From assembly GCA_012523975.1 (NCBI GenBank), contig JAAYSF010000085.1, positions 1 through 64,000 of the forward strand: a stretch of 64,000 nt of DNA, written 5' to 3'. Shown one piece after another: positions 55,462 to 63,805 of this stretch. Position numbers and translations under genes: made by a program. The stretch's first letter is position 1. The number at the start of each line of letters is the position of its first letter. The DNA comes from Veillonellaceae bacterium. Lineage in GTDB: Bacteria; Bacillota; Negativicutes; JAAYSF01. A model generated the notes under the pieces. It saw only the letters and a list, made by a program, of their open reading frames with translations. It was not told the origin of the DNA and did no database searches.

Positions 55462-56467
55462 TTATCGATGTGTAATTGTCAGCTTATTTTTACCTAAGAC
55501 TTTGCCTTTTTGATCAACAAAGGTGATGTCTACGCCGCCCCAGATATCGAATACGCTGCGATCAATCAGAACATAATCGGATGGATAAGTTAACATCATA
55601 GTGACCATTTCATCCGGCCGCGGGCTTTTAGTCCGCACTTGGACGGTCATTTTATTGCCGGCTATCGTTACCTTTTCAATGCCGATTCCGTGACTGCCTG
55701 ACGTACCGCCAAGGTAGGCAAAGAGAGCAACTTTGTTATTAAAATCTACATCTTTAAGTTTTTGTAGCGCCGCCTCCGGGATTCGCTTGTCTTGCTTTAG
55801 CTGCGCCTCATAGTCGACGATTGTCGCAAAAGCCATGTCCTTTGGATAATATTCTTTGAGCCATTTCCAACCGGTAAACTTGTCTGTCTCAAATAGGACC
55901 TTTTCGCTCGGTACCGGCGTCGGGACAGTCACCGGTGGCTTTTTGCCGACTACTTTATAAGTTGTCCAAATAGCATCACCGCCGCCAAACGGACGAACGA
56001 TAATCATAGTGTAAAGTTTGCCGTCATGATTGACTTCAATGTCAATTTGACCGTGGCGGGCTATTGTACTGCTACTGAGCTTTCTAACAACTGTATAAGT
56101 GTCCGTATCATCAAATCCGTAGCTGCGGCCTTCAGTCTTGGCAACCTTGAGCGGATCAAGACGCCATAACTCACGGCCGGCGTCAACATTCTGCTGCCAT
56201 CTTACTACTTTATCGTAGTCTAGCCCTTCCACACCGGGACCGACGTCAATCTTGCCGTTCTTGTTACTGTCAGCCTTTGTCGTTACGCTTACTTCTTTTA
56301 TCGAATTTACCTGCCACACTTTGTTGGTGCCAGGGCCTGTCGGCTCGATCTTACTATCATTAGAGGCAATTGTAACTTCGGCTATCAGTTCACCCTCTAT
56401 TGATAACTCCGGCTAGAATTGTTGCTCCTGCTATTACTGAAACTATTGCTTTATATCTTTTATTCAT
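55462..56467 (-). pseudogene. Secreted PrcB-domain protein with frameshift after the signal peptide
   Basis: ATG 56467 (AAAGGAGAGGAG upstream) encodes the signal peptide KRYKAIVSVIAGATILAG, then hits TGA. A second frame, open from between 56412 and 56393, continues IEGELIAEVTIASNDSKIEP...KVWQVNSIKEV into the 55462-56319 reading frame. One extra base (or two missing) near 56393-56412 separates them; there is no homopolymer there. The C-terminal roughly 120 residues (NNKVALFAYLGGTSGSHGIGIEKV..., MMLTYPSDYVLIDRS) match the PrcB domain of protease-complex regulators. It may be a real inactivating mutation or a sequence error. Confidence 0.75.
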
Positions 56468-56524
56468 GTTGCAATCTCCTCTCCTTTACGCTAAAAAACG
56501 ACTAGGCGTCCAATAGGTAACGGG

Positions 56525-57466
56525 TTATTCCTTGCCACTTTCTTCCGTCTCTTCAGTTTCGACTAATGAATCAGCAATTTCTTGCAATTCTTCTTTAGAA
56601 AGTTCGCCTTCAACAGTAACCTCATATTCATCTTTGGCTGCAGTAATTTTGTTGGCGGACTCTTTAGATGCCTTCATTTCCTTGCCATCCTCCGCAGCTT
56701 CTTCCTTCATGACGGCAACGCTGGCTGCATTATCAGTTTCAGGGGCGCCGCTGCCCTTAGCTTTTTGCGTTATTGTTACCTCTTTATCGTTCTCAAACGC
56801 ATAAACCTGCTTAATAAAACCGGTATCATCATCGACACTAAGTGCCTTGGCATCTTTGCCCGGGATTGCTAAAACCCGAGCTTGTTTCACATCGGTAGAA
56901 CGTGCTGCTGCCACACCGGCCTCCTGTCCTGCAAGGGCAGGTGCTTGTTTAGTGGCTTGCGGATTAGGTTGTTTTTCTGTACGCACTGCAGCCCGATTAG
57001 AAACAATTTCCTGGGACTGCATAGCGCTATTAGGAATATCAGCTTTTTTGCTAATATTCGTCTGCGTACCACCAAGACTGCCTGGTGCAGTATTGGTCTG
57101 CGGCAGGACCTCAGAAATCTGAACTTGCGGCGGCAGCTGCTGTTCGGTTTTATCCGGAACTGCCGGCATAAAGTTAGTCACTGCGACTAGCAGAACAGCG
57201 GCTGCCAAACCGGCAGCACCGGAGTAAAGCCAGCCAAAGCGTGGTTTGGATTGTTTAACTTTAGACTCAGCTTTAAGTTCTCGGGCAATATAATCAATAG
57301 TCTCTGGCGTTGGCTTTGACTGACCGGCTGCCTGTTTTACCATCGAAGCAACATCAGCCAGTTCCTGCAGTTCAGCATCATTGGTCACCAACTGCTCTTT
57401 ATTATTTAAAGCATCGATTAGCATAGATAACTGCTCCGCTTTTATCTCTTCTCTATCGATTGGCAT
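56525..57466 (-). CDS. Anti-sigma factor (single membrane helix)
   Basis: 313 residues. Cytoplasmic N-terminus (about 1-75) with SMLIDALNNKEQLVTNDAELQELADVASMVKQAAG; one membrane helix (LYSGAAGLAAAVLLVAVTNFM); then an extracytoplasmic part rich in Gln/Lys/Ala/Glu. No His-x3-Cys-x2-Cys zinc motif, so it is not a ZAS-type anti-sigma. Its start overlaps the ECF sigma gene by 14 bases. It probably binds the sigma factor and releases it on envelope signal. Confidence 0.8.
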   Translation of the reverse strand: MPIDREEIKAEQLSMLIDALNNKEQLVTNDAELQELADVASMVKQAAGQSKPTPETIDYIARELKAESKVKQSKPRFGWLYSGAAGLAAAVLLVAVTNFMPAVPDKTEQQLPPQVQISEVLPQTNTAPGSLGGTQTNISKKADIPNSAMQSQEIVSNRAAVRTEKQPNPQATKQAPALAGQEAGVAAARSTDVKQARVLAIPGKDAKALSVDDDTGFIKQVYAFENDKEVTITQKAKGSGAPETDNAASVAVMKEEAAEDGKEMKASKESANKITAAKDEYEVTVEGELSKEELQEIADSLVETEETEESGKE

Positions 57467-58034
57467 TTACAGCACCCCCTTCTATAATTCCATGTTCAAT
57501 ACACATTTTTCGCAAATTCTTTAATGCTCGCTGTTGCAGCATTTTGAGCGCTGGTTCAGTCTTGCCCATAATATTAGCAGCTTCTCTAACCGATAACCCA
57601 GCCACAATCCTTAACTCGACCGCCTGACGCTGGTCACTCGGCAGCGAACCTATTAGCTTGGCAATTTCATGCTGCTGTTCGGCGCTTATGGCCGCGTCTT
57701 CCGGTCTATCTGCCGTATCTGAAAACGGTTCCTGATATTCACCAATATCGACCATCTGAGGCGCTCGTCCTTTCTTGCGCCAAAAATCTGTTATAAGATT
57801 AACAGCAATCCGGCCTAAGTACGTTTTAAATGAAGCCCCGGTATCATGGTAGCGTTCTAGAGAGCGAAAAGCGCGCAAAAAGGTGTCTTGGGTCAATTCT
57901 TGAGCATCTTCACTATTGCCGACCTTATAGCAAACCAGCCGGTAAACCGGCTGCCAATACTTTTCAATTAATATATTAAGCGCCTCGCGGTCACCGTTTT
58001 TGGCGTCCAATATCAAGGCTTGATCATTTTTCAC
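57453..58034 (-). CDS. ECF sigma factor (SigW/RpoE group)
   Basis: 193 residues from GTG 58034 with GGTGAG before it. Region 2 DREALNILIEKYWQPVYRLVCYKVGNSEDAQELTQDTFLRAFRSL, region 4 EIAKLIGSLPSDQRQAVELRIVAGLSVREAANIMGKTEPALKMLQQRAL. Controls envelope-stress genes together with the anti-sigma encoded next. No upstream autoregulatory promoter was identified by eye. Confidence 0.93.
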   Translation of the reverse strand: MKNDQALILDAKNGDREALNILIEKYWQPVYRLVCYKVGNSEDAQELTQDTFLRAFRSLERYHDTGASFKTYLGRIAVNLITDFWRKKGRAPQMVDIGEYQEPFSDTADRPEDAAISAEQQHEIAKLIGSLPSDQRQAVELRIVAGLSVREAANIMGKTEPALKMLQQRALKNLRKMCIEHGIIEGGAVNANR

Positions 58035-58177
58035 CGCGGGCTCACCAACTTTCTAAGCTTGTAGCTATTATATTAACGCCTGATATTTATAAAAGGTAAC
58101 GGTCTTTGAAAGATTTTATGTTACCCTATTTTGGCATTTATAATTCACAGTTATAACTAAACTTTCCAAGAAGCTCA

Positions 58178-58217
58178 AAGCAGCGGCTTTCCACTAAGAA
58201 AGTCCCGCTGCTTTTTT
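58178..58217. terminator. Hairpin with T run
   Basis: AGCAGCGGCTTTC / GAAAGTCCCGCTGCT followed by TTTTTT on the plus strand. It lies between the sigma operon and a kinase remnant. Confidence 0.6.
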
Positions 58218-58222
58218 ATAAG

Positions 58223-58320
58223 TTACTCATTAGACACCGGTAGATAAATGTAAAAACTGCTGCCGCTGTCAACCTTGCTGCGAACCTCTACTTTTCCCCC
58301 ATTTGCTAAGGTATTATCTT
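58223..58320 (-). pseudogene. Histidine-kinase C-terminal remnant
   Basis: The frame reads DNTLANGGKVEVRSKVDSGSSFYIYLPVSNE and stops at 58223; GG-K-V-E-V-x-S...G-S-x-F-x-I-x-L-P is the final strand of a HATPase domain. A stop codon lies just upstream and no kinase sequence precedes it, so only about 30 residues survive. It shows that a kinase gene once ended in this 381-bp gene-free stretch (58035-58415). Confidence 0.6.
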
Positions 58321-58415
58321 ATTATAAGTCAAAATTATGTAGAAATTGCGAATTAAAAATGCCCAGCACCTTAGATGCTCGGCATTTTTCTGATATACCT
58401 AAACTCATTTATCGA

Positions 58416-59201
58416 TTATTTGACGAATCGAGCACTCACCGAACCCAGCCGGTCAAAGGTTGCTCTTACAGAATCCCCGGCCTCTACACCACAGGCTGCA
58501 ATTAAAGAGCCTGATATTACTATATCGCCTTTGCGCAGTGTTACACCATAGCTGGAAAGCTTATTGGCCAGCCAGGCAACGGCTGCTGCGGGATGGCCGA
58601 GAACGGCTGCTCCGGCGGCAGTGCTAATAACTTCACCACTTTTTTCAAAAACCAAACCGGTATAACGAAGATCAATATCCGCAACAGGAGTTAGTGCGCC
58701 GCCCAACACCACCTTACCGATGGAAGCAATATCAGCGACAGTATCTTGGATTTTGATTGCACCCGGCTCATAACGACTGTCAATGATCTCCAGACAGGGC
58801 ATAACACCGGCTGTTGCTCTAAGGACGTCCGCCACTGTAACGCCGGGACCTTCTAATGGTCTTTTAAGTATAAAAGCTATTTCGGCCTCTACTTTAGGTG
58901 CCTGACATTCCGACATTTTAATCGGTTCATTTTCAGTAATAACCATATCATCCAGTATGTAGCCATAGTCGGGTTCATACACATTATAAATATGCTGCAT
59001 AGCCTTGCTGGTCAGACCGATTTTAGCCCCTACGACCTCGCGGCCATCGGCCTCGCGCAGTTTCCGTCCCGCAAGCTGAATGGCATAAGCTTCATCGACC
59101 GTAATATCAGGATATTGGATTGTAAGCTGTTTAATAGGGTTACCGGTTTTCTCAGCTTGGTACAGCTCCTCAGCTATTTTATCAATTACACTAAGATCCA
59201 T
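58416..59201 (-). CDS. 2-keto-4-pentenoate hydratase / 2-oxohepta-3-ene-dioate hydratase family (MhpD type)
   Basis: ATG 59201 (AAGGAG upstream, long spacing); about 261 residues. DEAYAIQLAGRKLREADGREVVGAKIGLTSKAMQ, QAPKVEAEIAFILKRPLEGPGV (metal Glu), ATAGVMPCLEIIDSRY, AAVLGHPAAAVAWLANKLSSYG. It hydrates enol-keto acids formed from aromatic ring cleavage or related routes. Not next to other catabolic genes here. Confidence 0.9.
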   Translation of the reverse strand: MDLSVIDKIAEELYQAEKTGNPIKQLTIQYPDITVDEAYAIQLAGRKLREADGREVVGAKIGLTSKAMQHIYNVYEPDYGYILDDMVITENEPIKMSECQAPKVEAEIAFILKRPLEGPGVTVADVLRATAGVMPCLEIIDSRYEPGAIKIQDTVADIASIGKVVLGGALTPVADIDLRYTGLVFEKSGEVISTAAGAAVLGHPAAAVAWLANKLSSYGVTLRKGDIVISGSLIAACGVEAGDSVRATFDRLGSVSARFVK

Positions 59202-59312
59202 ACACAAATCATCTCCTTCTCCCAATAGAAGTTGCGCACCTGGACATTTTTACCACAATTATAATTATATCTCATCTTATAAATTTAAGCTACACGCTGT
59301 CACGGGGACATT

Positions 59313-60242
59313 TTAGTGTATTTCTTGGGAAACTTTATTACGATACTCCTGCACTTCACTAGTTAATTTGTAATCGTTCTTTTGAAGTACTTCAAGATAT
59401 CCGATCATCGCCTTCGAAAAGCTGCCATTATTAGCATCAAATGCAGTCTCTAAATAGGTTTCCTTGGCTTCATGATTCATCTGCTTGGTATCATAACTAA
59501 ATAGCGGCGTGTTGTTCCCGCCATACATAGCAAACACTGCATAGCGTTTAAGCTGACACCGCATATCTTCGATCTTAGCTGAACTGCTGTATTCCTTAAT
59601 AAAGCGTTCCTGGGCTTGGGCGCGCTTGAGTATCTCCTCCCAGCTTATAACGAGCGCGGCATCTTTTATCGGCGTCTTATCTGATTCGACCGCCATTATA
59701 TCGATAAATGCCGCAATATCAGACGTGACATTGGAACGATATTTCTTATAGAAAGAATAGTCAATAACAGGGTAGTACATGCCCTCAGCTGTTTCAATTT
59801 TATAGCCGCTGTTCTTTGTCGCAAGCAGCAAATCTTTTACCTGTTGATTTTGGATACTATTAATATAGCCGTCATCTAAGCCGACTTTGTAACCCTTCAT
59901 CACGACTTTCTGAACAGCTTCATTATCAAACTGCTCTTGCGTTTTATTTAATTTGTCATTTTGGACTTTCTCGAGGCCAATTATCATAGCTGAAGCGTTC
60001 GGCTTCGAAACAACAGTAATATTGCCATCAATGAACTTTATAATCTCCGGAATAGTTACATCGGTTGTCTGTAAAAGCGCATTATAGTTATCCATAACAG
60101 CCTTCTCTTTATTTTGCGCTTCAATCTGCTGCTGAGACTGTTCATTAGGCGGGTTGGGCGGATTATTGGCGCAGCCGCCGAATACAAAAGCCATAGCAAT
60201 AATCAAAGTACCACTTGCAAATTTTTTAATAAGCTTAAACAC
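59313..60242 (-). CDS. Lipoprotein, unknown
   Basis: 309 residues from GTG 60242 with GGAGGTCTAAA before it. Signal peptide KLIKKFASGTLIIAMAFVFGGC with lipobox FGGC (Cys 24), then a Pro/Gln-rich linker (NNPPNPPNEQSQQQ) and a helical soluble part. No known domain recognised. Outer or inner membrane localisation cannot be told. Confidence 0.75.
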   Translation of the reverse strand: MFKLIKKFASGTLIIAMAFVFGGCANNPPNPPNEQSQQQIEAQNKEKAVMDNYNALLQTTDVTIPEIIKFIDGNITVVSKPNASAMIIGLEKVQNDKLNKTQEQFDNEAVQKVVMKGYKVGLDDGYINSIQNQQVKDLLLATKNSGYKIETAEGMYYPVIDYSFYKKYRSNVTSDIAAFIDIMAVESDKTPIKDAALVISWEEILKRAQAQERFIKEYSSSAKIEDMRCQLKRYAVFAMYGGNNTPLFSYDTKQMNHEAKETYLETAFDANNGSFSKAMIGYLEVLQKNDYKLTSEVQEYRNKVSQEIH

Positions 60243-60388
60243 TTTAGACCTCCATATAAAGATTATCTACGCTACATTTAACGTTATTTTCACCGTAAGG
60301 TAACGCCTATATTTAATCTATTTTAAATCCCCTCCTGGACATACTGCCCATTTATCTACTCAATAAATAAACGCTCCCTAAAAACATC

Positions 60389-60417
60389 TTGACGATATCT
60401 AGATTGTCGGTTATGCT
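60389..60417 (+). promoter_or_regulatory. Sigma-A promoter of the DUF2087 regulator unit
   Basis: TTGACG, 17-bp spacer, TATGCT, 41 bp before the start codon. A palindrome ATCTAT-ggaatc-GATAGAT lies just after the -10 box and could be an operator. Confidence 0.65.
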
Positions 60418-60457
60418 ATCTATGGAATCGATAGATAATATACCGAGGTGTTTAGAT

Positions 60458-61222
60458 ATGAGTAATTTAACTGAATTGTTTTGGCAGGCTTCCCTACAGG
60501 AAATCAAACATGGCTATATTTATCAGCAAGATAGCGACGAATTCGTCTGTCTTATCTGCGGCGAAAGTTTTGCGAACGGAGTCATCTACCCCTACAATGA
60601 CAAGCTGTACGAGGCCAAAAAGTATATTACTATGCATATCGCTGAACAGCATGGCTCGACCTTCCAAGTTCTTCTTAACCTCGACAAAAAGCTGACCGGT
60701 TTAACTGATCATCAGAAAACAATTCTTGAGCTGTTCTATCAAGGCCACAGCGACAACGACATAGCAAAAGCAACTAATACAGGCAGCACGTCAACCATTC
60801 GCAACCACCGTTTTTCGCTCAGGGAAAAACAAAAACAAGCCAAAATCTTTTTGGCCATTATGGAATTGCTTGGTGAGCACACGCCTAAGCGACAGGCCTT
60901 CATCGAAATCCCCCGGACCGCTAAGCATGTCGATGACCGCTTCGCGATAACCGAAGAAGAAAACGCCAAAATATTATCAACCTACTTCAAACAAGGTTTG
61001 AATGGCCCCCTCGAATTATTTCCACTTAAGGAGAAAAAACGGGTTGCTATCTTAAGACATTTGTTAAAAAACTTCGAAACTAACAAGAAGTATACCGAAA
61101 AAGAAGTAAACGCCATCTTAAAACCGTTCTATGATGATTATGTTCTGTTGCGCCGACTATTAATTGAATATGGTTTCATGGATCGGACTCGTGACGGTAG
61201 TGCTTACTGGGTTAAAAGCTAG
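60458..61222 (+). CDS. DUF2087 transcription regulator with zinc-finger-like and LuxR-type HTH parts
   Basis: ATG 60458 after GAGGTGTTTAGAT; 254 residues. Residues about 20-65: CLICGESF...ITMHIAEQHG, a Cys-x2-Cys / His-x4-His finger-like element. About 85-135: LTDHQKTILELFYQGHSDNDIAKATNTGSTSTIRNHRFSLREK, a LuxR/GerE-like HTH. C-terminal DUF2087: FPLKEKKRVAILRHLLKNF...RLLIEYGFMDRTRDGSAYW. Likely a DNA-binding regulator; the next gene is a GIY-YIG-like protein in the same unit. Confidence 0.85.
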   Translation: MSNLTELFWQASLQEIKHGYIYQQDSDEFVCLICGESFANGVIYPYNDKLYEAKKYITMHIAEQHGSTFQVLLNLDKKLTGLTDHQKTILELFYQGHSDNDIAKATNTGSTSTIRNHRFSLREKQKQAKIFLAIMELLGEHTPKRQAFIEIPRTAKHVDDRFAITEEENAKILSTYFKQGLNGPLELFPLKEKKRVAILRHLLKNFETNKKYTEKEVNAILKPFYDDYVLLRRLLIEYGFMDRTRDGSAYWVKS

Positions 61223-61249
61223 CCCGAACAAAAAGACTGGAGGCATACA

Positions 61250-61630
61250 ATGGATAGAAAAAAGCAACTTAAGTTAGAATACAAAGAAACGCCGCGCCCA
61301 ATGGGAGTATTTCAAATTAAAAATAACGCTAACGGTAAAATATTTATTGATAGCAGCATGAATTTACCCGGCAGTTTTAATGGACAACGTTTTCAACTAA
61401 ATATGAACGGCCATAGCAATAAGCAATTACAGCAAGACTGGAATACCTATGGCCCCGATGTCTTTACCTTTGAAATACTGGAAAAAATTAACCCGGATAA
61501 AATTGCCAAAGATGATTGGCGCGAGGCCGTTTCTAACCTTAAAGCCAAATGGCTGGATAATCTACAGCCTTATGATGAGAAAGGCTATAATAAGCCAAAA
61601 ATTCAAGATAGCCCTGCTAAAGCAAAATGA
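61250..61630 (+). CDS. GIY-YIG-fold protein, catalytic motif degenerate
   Basis: 126 residues, ATG after GGAGGCATACA. PMGVFQIKNNANGKIFIDSSMNL...GQRFQLNMNGHSNKQLQQDWNTYGPDVFTFEIL aligns with the GIY-YIG group usually paired with DUF2087 regulators. The GIY triad is GVF and YIG is FID, so both motif tyrosines are lost and nuclease activity is doubtful. Probably a partner or sensor of the regulator encoded 27 bp upstream. Confidence 0.8.
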   Translation: MDRKKQLKLEYKETPRPMGVFQIKNNANGKIFIDSSMNLPGSFNGQRFQLNMNGHSNKQLQQDWNTYGPDVFTFEILEKINPDKIAKDDWREAVSNLKAKWLDNLQPYDEKGYNKPKIQDSPAKAK

Positions 61631-61635
61631 AGTGA

Positions 61636-61673
61636 AAAAGAGTTGCAGCATCGTGCTGCAGCTCTTTTTTTCG
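61636..61673 (+). terminator. Strong terminator
   Basis: AAGAGTTGCAGCA / TGCTGCAGCTCTT with eight T. Confidence 0.9.
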
Positions 61674-61698
61674 TCATATATGTAACGACATTTACTTA

Positions 61699-61768
61699 TA
61701 GATGGAGACTTAATTCAGATGGCGTTTTTAACACTACCTGAATTCTAGTCATCGGATAAATCTTACAT
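61699..61768 (-). repeat. Dispersed palindromic repeat, copy R4 (shortened, inverted)
   Basis: Minus strand TTATCCGATGACTAGAATTCAGGTAGTG-TTAAAAA-CGCCATCTGAATTAAGTCTCCAT. It equals the outer parts of R1 (TTATCCGATGACTA and the GAATTCAGG hairpin), without R1's middle roughly 86 bases. Between a GIY-YIG gene and the next gene. Confidence 0.65.
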
Positions 61769-61846
61769 AAATCATTGCTAATTAGCTTCCAAACGCGCCC
61801 TTACTTGCATATTATGTAGAAACAAGGTATGAAAGGAGCAGTGAGA

Positions 61847-62473
61847 ATGTCAAAAAAACCTTACTGGGAGCCATGCGGTCCCTGTGAATGGGATGATGAT
61901 TATGATGACTTCGGACTTGAAAATGACGGGGTACTTACTACCGCTGAGGCAGGGTTAAAGGCCTGTTTCCGTATGCTTTGGGAGCAGCATGTATATTGGA
62001 CGAGGATGACTATTATCAGTATTGTTTTTAATTTACCTGATTTAGAAGCTACGACCAACCGCCTGCTCAGAAATGCTCCAGATTTTGCGAAAATATTCAG
62101 ATCTTTCTACGGTCGGAGAACTGCCGCTGAAATTGAACGTTTGTTTACTGACCACCTCACTATTGCGGCAGCCCTTGTAACAGCCGCCAAAGCAGGCGAT
62201 ACCAGGGCTGCACAAGCTGCGGAAAGACGTTGGTATCAAAACGCCGATGATATTGTCGATTTATTAAACGAAATCAACCCCCATTGGCCGGTTGACGAAA
62301 TGCGCAGAATGTGGCGTGAACACTTGAGGCTTACTAAATCCGAGGCCGTCCAAATGATTAATAGGAATTACACTAAGAGTATCGCGATATTTGATAAAGT
62401 TGAGATTCAGGCACTGATGATGGCTGATGCTTTTTCGAATGGGATTATTCAGCAGTTCCCAGAAAAATTTTAA
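61847..62473 (+). CDS. Conserved protein sometimes labelled acetylglutamate kinase, function unknown
   Basis: ATG 61847 after AAGGAGCAGTGAGA; 208 residues. WEQHVYWTRMTIISIVFNLPDLEATTNRLLRNAPDFAKIFRSFYG, HLTIAAALVTAAKAGD, RRWYQNADDIVDLLNEINPHW, MMADAFSNGIIQQFPEKF: a helical family widespread in spore-forming Firmicutes, to my recollection. It has no amino-acid kinase motifs, so the kinase label would be wrong. No membrane helix or signal peptide is evident. Confidence 0.75.
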   Translation: MSKKPYWEPCGPCEWDDDYDDFGLENDGVLTTAEAGLKACFRMLWEQHVYWTRMTIISIVFNLPDLEATTNRLLRNAPDFAKIFRSFYGRRTAAEIERLFTDHLTIAAALVTAAKAGDTRAAQAAERRWYQNADDIVDLLNEINPHWPVDEMRRMWREHLRLTKSEAVQMINRNYTKSIAIFDKVEIQALMMADAFSNGIIQQFPEKF

Positions 62474-62487
62474 TACCCTTGACTAAT

Positions 62488-62517
62488 AAAAGAGCTGCAA
62501 AATTAATGCAGCTCTTT
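62488..62517. terminator. Bidirectional terminator
   Basis: AAAGAGCTGCA / TGCAGCTCTTT stem between convergent genes. Confidence 0.85.
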
Positions 62518-62524
62518 ACACATA

Positions 62525-63466
62525 CTATCCTTGGACAGCTATTTGAATCTGGTTTCTCCCCTGTTGCTTGGCGTTATATAACGCGTCATCAGCGGCTTCG
62601 ATAAGCTGCTGCGGCGTCGTTTGCGGTGAGGGCACGATATTTGCCACACCGATGCTTACCGTAACGATTGCTGAAACGGGCGACCGGCAATGCGGTATCT
62701 TCAAATTAGAAACCGCTGTTCGAACATTTTCGGCAACCGATATTGCATATTTTAGTTCTGAGCTTGCTAAAACAACCGCAAATTCCTCGCCCCCGTAGCG
62801 AGCCGCCAGCTCAAACGGTCCGCTGACTGATGATTGAATAGCCTTGGCGACTTTTTTCAAGCATTGATCTCCGGTCAAATGACCATAGTTGTCGTTATAT
62901 AGCTTAAAGCAATCAATGTCAACCATAATCAACGCTAGCGGTTGGCCGTTTTTTAACCCCTGCCGCCAAGCGGCATCAAGAAATTCATCAAACCAGCGTC
63001 TATTAGCAATGCCGGTAAGGCCATCAAGCGAAGTTAGCCTGCGCAATTCGGTTTCGCGCGCTTTGCGCTGATCCATTTCACTTTTCATCTTGAGGACCGA
63101 CCTAACCCGCGCCACTAACTCTACCTTTTTTAACGGCTTAGTAATAAAATCGGTAGCACCGGCGGCGAACGCTCGTTCAAGGTTTTCTACTTCCCCGCTG
63201 GCCGTCACCATAATAATTGGTATATCTTTGAACACCTCATCTTGTTTAAGCATAAGACAAGCTTGAATCCCATCCATTTTCGGCATAACTAGGTCCATCA
63301 AAATCAAATCCACTTTATTTTGACTATCTGTTTGCTGATTTGCTAAAATCCTCATTGCGTCGGCCGCTGACTGGGCAAGGATTATGTCAGAATAACCTTT
63401 CTCCTCTAACAACGCCTTAACCAGCAAACGGCTGTCTGTTGAATCATCGACAACCAAGATTGACAT
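62525..63466 (-). CDS. Response regulator with diguanylate cyclase (REC-GGDEF)
   Basis: 313 residues, ATG after AAAGGAGGCGGGGAT. REC about 1-120: VVDDSTDSRLLVKALLE, phospho-Asp in LILMDLVMPKMDG, Lys in FITKPLKKVEL. GGDEF about 150-310 with active-site GGEEF in ARYGGEEFAVVLAS, preceded by DGLTGIANRRWFDEFL. No RxxD inhibitory site at the usual place, so product inhibition may be absent. Makes c-di-GMP on phosphorylation; phosphodonor likely through the Hpt protein encoded upstream. Confidence 0.94.
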   Translation of the reverse strand: MSILVVDDSTDSRLLVKALLEEKGYSDIILAQSAADAMRILANQQTDSQNKVDLILMDLVMPKMDGIQACLMLKQDEVFKDIPIIMVTASGEVENLERAFAAGATDFITKPLKKVELVARVRSVLKMKSEMDQRKARETELRRLTSLDGLTGIANRRWFDEFLDAAWRQGLKNGQPLALIMVDIDCFKLYNDNYGHLTGDQCLKKVAKAIQSSVSGPFELAARYGGEEFAVVLASSELKYAISVAENVRTAVSNLKIPHCRSPVSAIVTVSIGVANIVPSPQTTPQQLIEAADDALYNAKQQGRNQIQIAVQG

Positions 63467-63486
63467 ATCCCCGCCTCCTTTCGACC

Positions 63487-63786
63487 TTATTCGTATGCGA
63501 TTTCAACACTCTCCAAATATGCCTTTAATTCTGAGACTAACTCACTTGCCTTTTGAGAATCATGAGTTTTGGCAGCCTGCTGAATAGCAGTGCCTAAATC
63601 GGTTATTACCGGGAAACCGTAACCGCCCCCTATACCTTTTAAAGTGTGGCCTATAACCGCAATTTTCTCAAAATCGCCCTGCTGTAAAGCAGTAGTAAGC
63701 TGAATAATATCATTGCTTCGATTCGCTAAAAAACCGGGTATCAGGTGAGCTAACTCTTGATCAATAAGGACCCTGTTTGCCGTCAT
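63487..63786 (-). CDS. Histidine phosphotransfer (Hpt) protein
   Basis: 99 residues, ATG after ATGGAGGTAGCTC. AVIGHTLKGIGGGYGFPVITDLG carries the phospho-His (residue 47) of the Hpt four-helix bundle. It lies between a receiver-domain gene and a REC-GGDEF gene, so it probably shuttles phosphate within this cluster. Confidence 0.9.
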   Translation of the reverse strand: MTANRVLIDQELAHLIPGFLANRSNDIIQLTTALQQGDFEKIAVIGHTLKGIGGGYGFPVITDLGTAIQQAAKTHDSQKASELVSELKAYLESVEIAYE

Positions 63787-63805
63787 GAGCTACCTCCATA
63801 ATAAT

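Noticed and set aside
61847-62473. Acetylglutamate kinase activity
   Set aside because: The name is attached to this family in some annotations, but no amino-acid kinase motifs are present.
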